From contig CAJXZG010000063.1 in NCBI GenBank assembly GCA_913063265.1, positions 1 to 32,840 on the forward strand: a DNA stretch of 32,840 nt, given 5' to 3'. The DNA is from an uncultured Prolixibacteraceae bacterium. GTDB lineage: Bacteria > Bacteroidota > Bacteroidia > Bacteroidales > Prolixibacteraceae. Below, one piece after another: positions 26,777-32,840 of this stretch (within the stretch, counting starts at the first letter, position 1; every line of letters begins with the position of its first letter). Position numbers and translations under genes: made by a program. The notes below the pieces were generated by a model that was not told the origin of the DNA, ran no database searches, and was given only the letters and a program-made list of their open reading frames with translations.

Positions 26777-26807
26777 GATATATTCCCAAAACGTTAAAAA
26801 GGTAACC
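26777..26807 (-). promoter_or_regulatory. Candidate ECF-sigma promoter of the peptide gene
   Basis: The minus strand reads GGTTACC, an 18-base spacer beginning TTTTTA, then TATATC. The same GGTTACCTTTTTA with an 18-base spacer and TAATAT precedes the sigma gene at 31955. The core GGTWACC is nearly palindromic, and on the plus strand GGTAACC is also followed 18 bases later by TAAAAT, 57 bases before the CHAT start. It might therefore serve both divergent genes. Confidence 0.55.
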
Positions 26808-26864
26808 CCCAATTCGAAAAAAAAATAAAATCTTTTTAAATTGCTGTTCGAAAAACAACCATAA

Positions 26865-29717
26865 ATGACCGTTATTCAAAAGTATATTTATCTGGTTATC
26901 ATAATTTTAATTTTTAATATCTGTCGGGCTCAAAATCAATATTTTTTATCCGATAGTATTAAGGCGGTTGATTTGAATAGAAGTGCAATTCAACTTTATC
27001 GTGAGGGACTTTATACCCAGGCATTAGATTCTTTTTCTTTGTCACTTGAACTCAGAAAAAAAATATGGGGTGCAAAAAGTCAAAAACTTGCCTCTACCTA
27101 CACAGGGATGGGAATTCTTTATGGTCGACTTGGACAATATGACCTCGCACTTCAAAATTATGATTTAGCAGAAAGTAATTATTTGATGACTGAAAATATT
27201 CCTGCAAGGTCACTGGTCGCATTATACAATGGAATTGGTACAATATATCGTTATAAATTAGACTACTCAAAAGCTTTACAATACTATAAACAAGCTTTAT
27301 CTTTATCTTTTAATCAGCTGCAATCATCACCCGAACAAATTGCAGGTATCAATTATAGCATTGCGGAAATTTATTATTTGACTAATAATTATGATCAAGC
27401 AATAATTACAATAAACAATAATTTTGATAATGCTTATTTGGAAGATCAATTGTTGTTTCTAGAATTGTTAGCATTCATCAATCAGCAAAAAAATAATTAT
27501 TCGGAATCTAAAAAGAATTACCAGCAATTAATTGAATTAACAACTAACCTTTATGGAAATGACGATATAGATGTTGCAAATGCCTATGTTAATTATGCCA
27601 ATTTTCTAATATCTATTAACGAATTTCAAGAAGCTCAGAAATCTTTGGTAAAGGCTTCTGATATTTTTAAAAAATCTCAAATCACAAATGGTCAAATTTT
27701 ATCAGAATATTATAAAATCGAAGGTTTTCTTTTGTCCAATAAACCGGTATCAGATCAGGATATAAAAGATTATAAAAAAAGAAACCTTGAATCATCAACC
27801 GGTTTTTACTTAAAGGCACTTAAAGCATTAAATTTTCCGGAAAAAGTTACATTAGCTACAGAGGTTGAGGTTGACAAACTTATATCGGTTACAAGTTCAA
27901 TAGAGAACTTAAAACTCATAGCAGATAACTATAACGATCTGTCAATACTTGAACAGAATACAAAAGATCCTGTTTTTAACCAATACATGGCAAAAGCCAT
28001 TGAAACTTATCAAATTATTGGAAATGTAATTCAGCAGGCGCGTAAACAATTATCGGATGACCAAAGTAAAATTCAGCTAACTGAACTGGAGTATTCAACT
28101 TTTCAAAAAATTATTCAAATTTCATATTCTGCATATGCAATCACAAATGACAATAAATATCTTGAAATAGCTTTTCAGAATACTGAAAGAATTAAAAGCA
28201 GTTCTGTATTTGATCAGATTTCAAATCAACTGGCAATGGATAACAGTGTTATACCCGACAGCTTACTTAATCTGGAGAGTAAATTAAATCATACCATCGC
28301 AATCTATTCCAACAAAATTTACAATGAAACAAATAATCAAAATCCCGATAGCTCAAAAATAAATGAATACAATAACCAGATATTTACAGCCACAAAAAAA
28401 AGAGATGAGTTAAACAGGTTTATGGAAAGTGAATACAGCGATTTCTATGAACTTAAATACTCAAATTCAATGCTTTCGTTGTATGAAATTCAAAATAAGT
28501 TAAATGAAGATCAGCTAATCGTGGAATTTGTTTTGAATGAAATCGAAAATCAATCTGAACTATACACATTTGTTATTGGCAAAAAGGATGTTGTATTTCA
28601 AAAGCTTTTAATTGACCAAGAATTTGACAACCATATTGAAAACATGTTTCAATTTATGTCAAGTAATGAATACATGTTTACAAAAAATGCGGATTCAAAA
28701 CAGTTCTGTGTTTCCTCGAACAAACTTTACAATCAACTAATTTTGCCTGTTCAGAATTTAATTGAAAATAAAAAGCTTACCATAGTTCCGGATGGAAAGT
28801 TAAGTTACCTGCCTTTTGATGCGCTTTTAACAACCTTGCCGGATACTTCCAAAACAATTGAGTTTAACAAATTGGATTACCTGATACGGGAAATCTGTAT
28901 AAACTACTCAAATTCAGCAAATTTATTCTTCTCTAAAAAAACTGTCAATAATAAAAACAGCAGTAAAGTTCTTGCCTTTGCACCTGAATATAAAGAAGGA
29001 GAAACAGTTGAAATTGGTCAAAAAAGTTATCCGCTCTTTTCATTACCGGGAATTCAGGAGGAAGTAAGCCAAATTTCTAAAAGTATAGACTCTAAAATTT
29101 TTATAGGAGAAAGTGCGACTGAGGAGAATTTCAGAAAAAATGCCGAAGATTTTGAAATTCTTCATCTGGCCATGCATGCATTTATAAATGATTCATTACC
29201 TGCATTTTCAAGTTTTGCATTTACTCAAACTCCTGATGAAGATCCAGCTAAAAACGGCTTATTAACGACTACCGATATTTACAGCTTAAAGCTAAATGCT
29301 GAGATGGCAGTATTAAGTGCCTGCAACACCGGTACAGGCCAGTTAAAAAAGGGGGAAGGAATTATGAGTCTTGCCCGTGGATTTCTTTATGCCGGTTGCC
29401 CTACAATTGTAATGTCTTTGTGGGAAGTTGAAGATGAAAGCGGAACTCAAATAATGTCATCTTTTTATAAAAATATAAAAAAGGGAAAAGATAAAGATGA
29501 ATCACTCAGGTTGGCCAAACTTGAATATTTAGAAACTGTCAATTCCCGAAGGGCACATCCTCATTACTGGCTTAGTTTTGTAAGCATAGGAGATAATACA
29601 GCTATGTATGTAAGCTATGATTTTTATTTTTTCATCTTGTTGATTCTTGCTTTAGCCGGAATAGGAATTGACCAGGGAATAAGAATAAAAAAAGCCCGCA
29701 GAAAACGGGCTTCATAG
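26865..29717 (+). CDS. Exported TPR-CHAT caspase-like protease with C-terminal membrane anchor
   Basis: This 950-residue protein has a signal peptide (residues 1-22, ending ICRAQ). Residues ~30-290 hold tetratricopeptide repeats (YREGLYTQALDSFSLSLELR, YYKQALSLS), then a helical linker. Residues ~640-910 are a CHAT domain, the caspase/separase-like clan CD fold. The catalytic pair is intact: His771 in ILHLAMHAF and Cys820 in VLSACNTG, followed by GEGIMSLARGFLYAGCPTIVMSLWEV. A transmembrane helix (~920-936) precedes a basic tail, RIKKARRKRAS. With a signal peptide and this tail, TPR and CHAT parts should face the periplasm, anchored in the inner membrane. It is divergent from the GG-leader peptide and lies next to an ECF sigma/anti-sigma pair. 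The substrate is unknown; the peptide or the anti-sigma protein are testable candidates. Confidence 0.9.
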   Translation: MTVIQKYIYLVIIILIFNICRAQNQYFLSDSIKAVDLNRSAIQLYREGLYTQALDSFSLSLELRKKIWGAKSQKLASTYTGMGILYGRLGQYDLALQNYDLAESNYLMTENIPARSLVALYNGIGTIYRYKLDYSKALQYYKQALSLSFNQLQSSPEQIAGINYSIAEIYYLTNNYDQAIITINNNFDNAYLEDQLLFLELLAFINQQKNNYSESKKNYQQLIELTTNLYGNDDIDVANAYVNYANFLISINEFQEAQKSLVKASDIFKKSQITNGQILSEYYKIEGFLLSNKPVSDQDIKDYKKRNLESSTGFYLKALKALNFPEKVTLATEVEVDKLISVTSSIENLKLIADNYNDLSILEQNTKDPVFNQYMAKAIETYQIIGNVIQQARKQLSDDQSKIQLTELEYSTFQKIIQISYSAYAITNDNKYLEIAFQNTERIKSSSVFDQISNQLAMDNSVIPDSLLNLESKLNHTIAIYSNKIYNETNNQNPDSSKINEYNNQIFTATKKRDELNRFMESEYSDFYELKYSNSMLSLYEIQNKLNEDQLIVEFVLNEIENQSELYTFVIGKKDVVFQKLLIDQEFDNHIENMFQFMSSNEYMFTKNADSKQFCVSSNKLYNQLILPVQNLIENKKLTIVPDGKLSYLPFDALLTTLPDTSKTIEFNKLDYLIREICINYSNSANLFFSKKTVNNKNSSKVLAFAPEYKEGETVEIGQKSYPLFSLPGIQEEVSQISKSIDSKIFIGESATEENFRKNAEDFEILHLAMHAFINDSLPAFSSFAFTQTPDEDPAKNGLLTTTDIYSLKLNAEMAVLSACNTGTGQLKKGEGIMSLARGFLYAGCPTIVMSLWEVEDESGTQIMSSFYKNIKKGKDKDESLRLAKLEYLETVNSRRAHPHYWLSFVSIGDNTAMYVSYDFYFFILLILALAGIGIDQGIRIKKARRKRAS
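29693..29711 (-). terminator. Intrinsic terminator for the sigma/anti-sigma transcript, inside the CHAT gene's end
   Basis: The stem AGCCCG / CGGGCT has a 7-base loop. On the minus strand it runs into TTTTTTATT, a good T-tract; on the plus strand no T-tract follows. It lies 168 bases past the anti-sigma stop and within the last codons of the convergent CHAT gene, whose Lys/Arg codons supply the A-tract. Confidence 0.75.
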
Positions 29718-29831
29718 AATGTGTATGTGTTTTACAAAAATTTTATCGAATTGACTTGTGTGTTAATCTCTGTTTTACTTTATTTTTTTATCATTTAAAA
29801 TTTTATTGAAGGTTTTAGTTTATGAACATTA

Positions 29832-29858
29832 AGAATGTGTGTGTGTGTGTTTATTAAG
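29832..29858 (+). repeat. Right arm of the inverted repeat, with a TG microsatellite
   Basis: AGAATG, extended by TG units to (TG)7, then TTTATTAAG. It is the inverse complement of 26755-26773 apart from four additional TG units. It lies in the 161-base gap between the convergent CHAT and anti-sigma genes. The TG run is prone to length change. Confidence 0.55.
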
Positions 29859-29878
29859 CTCACAAACTAAATATTATT

Positions 29879-31378
29879 TTACTTCGCTGAAAATTTCAAC
29901 CTTCTTATAACAGCTTTTGCGTCTTGTTCAAAATACCCTTTTCGTTCAATTACCGCCAGCAATTCATTTCTGGCTTTTTCAACATCTCCCGTTTTCAGAT
30001 AGCATAAACTTCTGTACCACTCAGCTTCCTCTATAAAAAGGTTATCTCCGTTATTTATTACATTTGAGTAACTTACGATAGCTTCCTTGTATTTATTCAG
30101 GTTTTGTAAACTCGCGCCTTTATAAAAATCGAATACTGGATTATGAGATTTTGATTGTGAGGCCTCATCCAATATTTTCAGAACTCCTGAATAATTCTCA
30201 TCCAGGTATGAAATGTTAGCTCTCTGCAAAATCGTAACTTCATCTGTAAGTGACCTTTCAGGAGCCCAGGACGGAGTTTCAAAGAAATTGTCATAAGTAT
30301 TATCAACAGACATGAAACTATTTTTAAGAACACCTGAAATACCCAGAAGAACAACTATTACTGCAACACTGCTTCTCCAGAATTTCATTTTTTCTGATTT
30401 TGTTTCCGGAATTAACATTTTCACTCTTTTTGTATCAGCCGATTCTCTTGCTGCAGCAAGTTCTTTACGTAATTCAAAAATATCTTTTTCACTTATTGCT
30501 TCATTAACTTTCTTTCTTAATTCAACTTCAGCAGATAAGTCTGTATTATCTTTAAGTTCCGTTTTAAACTCTTCTAAATCTGTGCCTTCAAGAATTCCAT
30601 CAATATAATCCTCAATATTTTGTTCACTTACATTCCAGGATGTCTCAGTTTGAAGAATATTGGAAATCTGACCTCTCAGGTCCATGATGTCTGTTTCTTC
30701 AAGAGCATTATCAATTTCCTGATGAAGCTTCACTTCTTCTTTTAATGATTTATCTTGCAAAATATCGCTTTCAAATTCCATTAATTCAGAACCCGATAAT
30801 TCACCATTCAGGTAATTATCTATTTCCTCGACAGTATACTGTGGTTCAACAGATTTGGCGACTTGTTTAAGTGTTTGTCTGAATTGTAATATATCTTTTT
30901 CCAAAATCGCTTCTTCCAGTCCTTCAAACTCTTCAAAATCATCATCTACCAATTCCTCATCCAAATCAACAATTTCCTTTGTTTTCTGATCTTTATAAAA
31001 TTGGTGAATGTTTTCGTTGGAAGTAGCTTCGTGATGATAAACATGAACCTTTGGTAAAGAATCATAAAAGTTAATTAATTCTTCACTGGACAGGATTTCA
31101 TTTATCTCCTGAATATCGGAGAATTCATCTAACAATTCAAAGGATTCGTCGCCTAAGGATTTGGGTTTGCTTTCTTTAGCAACGTTTTCAAGTTTGTCTC
31201 TAAGGGTTAAAATCTCTTTTTCTTCAATTGCACTTTGGATTTCTTTCCAAAGCTCTAATTCGTTTTTGAGTTCAGGGTTTCTCTCTAATTCCGCTTCAAA
31301 CTCAAGCTTTGATTCTTCATTTAATTGCTCATCGCAATAATCTTCGATTTGCTCGAAAAAGTTTGTGTTACGTATCAT
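29879..31378 (-). CDS. Membrane anti-sigma-like protein with repeated N-terminal modules and periplasmic TPRs
   Basis: I take the ATG at 31378 as the start (499 residues); a TTG six bases upstream (31384) is the alternative. The cytoplasmic part repeats a helical module of the form I(E/D)xY(x)5-6L...FExxLxxxxxLxxE(V/L)xLxxxIxxAIxExDIxxLRxxL. Full copies lie at about residues 10-67, 183-243 and 252-309, and a half copy at about 155-175 follows a very acidic linker. The pattern resembles anti-sigma zinc-finger-type domains but lacks the HxxxCxxC motif. One transmembrane helix (~335-353) follows, then TPRs (~375-490) predicted to be periplasmic. It overlaps the sigma gene by 11 bases, so the two should be translated together. 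It probably holds the sigma factor at the membrane and senses envelope state; TPR-to-TPR contact with the CHAT protein is possible. Confidence 0.8.
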   Translation of the reverse strand: MIRNTNFFEQIEDYCDEQLNEESKLEFEAELERNPELKNELELWKEIQSAIEEKEILTLRDKLENVAKESKPKSLGDESFELLDEFSDIQEINEILSSEELINFYDSLPKVHVYHHEATSNENIHQFYKDQKTKEIVDLDEELVDDDFEEFEGLEEAILEKDILQFRQTLKQVAKSVEPQYTVEEIDNYLNGELSGSELMEFESDILQDKSLKEEVKLHQEIDNALEETDIMDLRGQISNILQTETSWNVSEQNIEDYIDGILEGTDLEEFKTELKDNTDLSAEVELRKKVNEAISEKDIFELRKELAAARESADTKRVKMLIPETKSEKMKFWRSSVAVIVVLLGISGVLKNSFMSVDNTYDNFFETPSWAPERSLTDEVTILQRANISYLDENYSGVLKILDEASQSKSHNPVFDFYKGASLQNLNKYKEAIVSYSNVINNGDNLFIEEAEWYRSLCYLKTGDVEKARNELLAVIERKGYFEQDAKAVIRRLKFSAK

Positions 31379-31955
31379 CTTCAAGTATTTTTTTAAATTC
31401 TGCGTCCTGTTTTATTCTTGATATTAGTAATTCTTTACATTTATATTTTCTCTTTTTTGCATATTTTTCACTCTTGTATCCCATTACTTTCGCAATATCT
31501 CTTAGCGATACTTTTTCAAAGAATAGTTGTAAAAGCTTTTGACAATCTGTACTCAAGGTGCCAAAATGTTTCTGATACAAACCATATCTTTCATTTTTGT
31601 CAGCCAATTCATTTAGGTTATCATCATATAAATCTTCATGATAAGGTAATGAATCGTTTAATTTTTCTTTTTCAATTCGTCTTTTTTCCAGTTGTTTTAA
31701 CCACAGGAACCGACAAACCGAGAATAAATATCCTTTAAAAGAACTCTTTTCGAAGATTAAATCGTTTTCTTTGATTTTCCGGTAAATAATGATGATTGCT
31801 TCCTGAAAGATATCACTTGCGTCATCTTCGCTTCCCTGGTTTTTTCTGATAAAATAATTGATGTTGTAATAGTACTGTTTGTATATGTACTGCAAAATTA
31901 AATTATCATGTCTAAGTATTCCTTTCAGAATTTGCTCATCGCTATATCCTATCAT
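31368..31955 (-). CDS. ECF-like RNA polymerase sigma factor
   Basis: This 195-residue protein has sigma-70 region 2 at ~20-92 (IYKQYYYNINYFIRKNQG, then DASDIFQEAIIIIYRKI as region 2.2 and FKGYLFSVCRFLWLKQLEKRR as 2.3-2.4). Region 4 lies at ~133-182, with the helix-turn-helix VSLRDIAKVMGYKSEKYAKKRKYKCKELL. The size and two-domain layout fit the ECF group. The gene overlaps the anti-sigma-like gene. The region-4 helix has the long KYAKKRKYKCKE form common in Bacteroidota ECF factors that act with TPR/CHAT neighbours. A GGTTACC element with an 18-base spacer lies immediately upstream, consistent with autoregulation. Regulon beyond this window unknown. Confidence 0.92.
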   Translation of the reverse strand: MIGYSDEQILKGILRHDNLILQYIYKQYYYNINYFIRKNQGSEDDASDIFQEAIIIIYRKIKENDLIFEKSSFKGYLFSVCRFLWLKQLEKRRIEKEKLNDSLPYHEDLYDDNLNELADKNERYGLYQKHFGTLSTDCQKLLQLFFEKVSLRDIAKVMGYKSEKYAKKRKYKCKELLISRIKQDAEFKKILEDDT

Positions 31956-31963
31956 CTTCTGTT

Positions 31964-31994
31964 ATATTATTCGATTATTACTAAAAAGGTAACC
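31964..31994 (-). promoter_or_regulatory. Candidate autoregulated ECF promoter of the sigma gene
   Basis: The minus strand reads GGTTACC, 18 bases starting TTTTTA, then TAATAT. The match to the element upstream of the peptide gene is exact over GGGTTACCTTTTTA. If TAATAT is the -10, transcription would start only a few bases before the ATG, giving a nearly leaderless message. Confidence 0.55.
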
Positions 31995-32161
31995 CTCTTA
32001 TTTGAAATTATTCTAAAAATATTTTCAATTTCACACATCATTTTTACATAAATATGGCTTATAAACAACCAATTAGGCGTAAATATAAAAAGTAAATTCT
32101 TTTTTAAAGAATAAAAACGAATAGAATATATAGATGAATGGAAAGAATAAACAGAAAAATA

Positions 32162-32191
32162 AAAAGGACAGGTTCAACAACCCATCCTTTT
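32162..32191 (-). terminator. Intrinsic terminator after the TonB-domain gene
   Basis: The arms AAAAGGA / TCCTTTT and GGTT / AACC are separated by a symmetric CA/CA internal loop and a 4-base loop. On the minus strand the stem runs into TTTTTATTTTTCTG. It lies about 130 bases past the stop at 32321. Confidence 0.75.
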
Positions 32192-32320
32192 CTCATTAAA
32201 CTAACTAACCTAACTAAACCTAAACTTATGAAAATAAACGTTCAACAAAGATAAAGTCTCGATGAATATTGAACAAGATTTTGTTGTTAAATCATGTTAA
32301 AGATTATCTAATGTTTTTAG

Positions 32321-32840
32321 TTATTGTGCTACAAAATTGTAATGAATTGTTCCTTTCTGAGGTGAAGGAGCATTAGAGTCGGCATTAAATAAGGTTTGTA
32401 GGGCTGCTGAAGTTGCATAATTTATCAGCTGTTCATCTTTAATTCGTTGCCCGGATTGCAGTTTAGCCTGAATAACCTTCCCGTTTTGATCAACAGTTAT
32501 TTCAATGATAACTTTTCCTCCACCCTGCGCCAGATAAATTGGAATTGGCAGACTTGTATGATATCTGTTTTCTAAATAATATACAATATTACTTTCTCCT
32601 GAATAAACAATATTTTTGATAGAATCCGGATTCATACCCTCGGTTGTTTCTACGGGCATTTTTATATCTTCCAGTTTTACCTTTTCCTTCGCAAGCTGAT
32701 CGTTAACATTCGATGCCAGTTTTTTTGCATCATTTAATTCTTTAAGATAATCATCGTCAAAAAACTCATATGTAGAGCTTGTGGTATTATTTTGGGCCAA
32801 ACGGTTTGACGCTATATTTGTTAAATTATTTGGATTTTCT
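32321..32840 (-). CDS. TonB C-terminal-domain protein, 5' end beyond the window
   Basis: The frame stays open to the right edge, with ENPNNLTNIASNRLAQNN as the first visible residues, so the TTG at 32800 is unlikely to be the true start. About 173 residues are seen. The final ~85 form a TonB_C-like domain: GGGKVIIEITVDQNGKVIQAKL, then INYATSAALQTLFN and KGTIHYNF at the end. The preceding part is polar and helical (DDDYLKELNDAKKLASNVNDQLAKEKV). TonB proteins carry proton-motive energy to outer-membrane transporters such as SusC, but in Bacteroidota such domains also occur in other envelope proteins, and the missing N-terminus would decide. A terminator follows, so it is a separate transcript from the sigma operon. 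Confidence 0.8.
   Translation of the reverse strand, partial: ENPNNLTNIASNRLAQNNTTSSTYEFFDDDYLKELNDAKKLASNVNDQLAKEKVKLEDIKMPVETTEGMNPDSIKNIVYSGESNIVYYLENRYHTSLPIPIYLAQGGGKVIIEITVDQNGKVIQAKLQSGQRIKDEQLINYATSAALQTLFNADSNAPSPQKGTIHYNFVAQ

Larger units (their letters stand above)
31956..32320. other. Intergenic region of 365 bases without a gene
   Basis: It holds the sigma-gene promoter at its left end and the terminator of the TonB-domain gene at 32162-32191. A small AT hairpin (ATTCTTT / AAAGAAT, 32096-32112) lies between. The longest frame starting near 32133 is 21 codons and spans the terminator; I do not call it a gene. Confidence 0.6.

Noticed and set aside
26691..26879. A 62-codon minus-strand frame across the peptide start and the CHAT promoter
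   Set aside because: It overlaps the better-supported GG-leader peptide in another frame, crosses the putative promoters, and its product shows no recognisable features.
29836..29850. CRISPR or tandem-repeat array in the TG-rich gap
   Set aside because: It is a simple (TG)7 run; there are no repeat-spacer units anywhere in the window.
32133..32198. A 21-codon frame upstream of the sigma gene
   Set aside because: It runs through a terminator hairpin, is Lys/Asn-rich as expected from AT-rich DNA, and has no leader or motif.
32321..32800. TTG at 32800 as a true start for the TonB-domain protein
   Set aside because: The frame stays open upstream to the edge of the window and no signal or membrane segment follows the TTG, so the gene is treated as partial.

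Overview
The window looks like Bacteroidota DNA, most likely an environmental (perhaps marine) member of the Bacteroidia near the Marinilabiliales/Prolixibacteraceae. The reasons are a SusC/SusD pair, several lipoproteins, three proteins ending in type IX secretion (T9SS, Por-type) sorting tails, no strong Shine-Dalgarno sites, TAnnTTTG-like promoter cores, and an AT-rich base composition. The lineage is inferred from gene content only.

Left part (1-20864, all on the minus strand): a polysaccharide utilization locus (PUL). From upstream to downstream it carries a secreted GH27 alpha-galactosidase-like enzyme, two lipoprotein sulfatases with intact C-x-P-S-R sites, a lipoprotein GH27 enzyme overlapping by 4 bases a T9SS-sorted LamG protein, a T9SS-sorted ELWxxDGT-repeat protein, SusC, SusD, a third outer-membrane lipoprotein, a large T9SS-sorted protein of unrecognised family, and a partial clan GH-A hydrolase fused to the start of a GH43-like propeller. 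Hairpins with T-tracts split this into at least two and probably three transcription units. Two GH27 enzymes plus two sulfatases suggest a sulfated glycan with alpha-galactose, such as an algal or animal galactan. No PUL regulator lies in the window.

Middle (21416-26352, plus strand): ordinary chromosomal genes. These are an S41 C-terminal processing protease, PnuC overlapping a NadR-type ribosylnicotinamide kinase (vitamin B3 salvage), serine O-acetyltransferase, and an RlmL-type THUMP methyltransferase.

Right part (26576-31955): the most interesting region. A divergent pair consists of a 51-residue peptide with a textbook double-glycine leader (minus strand, 26576-26731) and an exported TPR-CHAT caspase-like protein with an intact His/Cys pair and a C-terminal membrane anchor (plus strand, 26865-29717). 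Facing them is an ECF-like sigma factor gene overlapping a membrane protein with repeated anti-sigma-like helical modules and TPRs. The same GGTTACCTTTTTA element, 18 bases before a TATA-like hexamer, precedes both the peptide gene and the sigma gene. This suggests that the sigma factor controls both. A near-identical inverted repeat, differing only in TG copy number, flanks the CHAT gene. I propose, as inference, an ECF-controlled peptide/CHAT-protease module. A partial TonB C-terminal-domain gene runs off the right edge.
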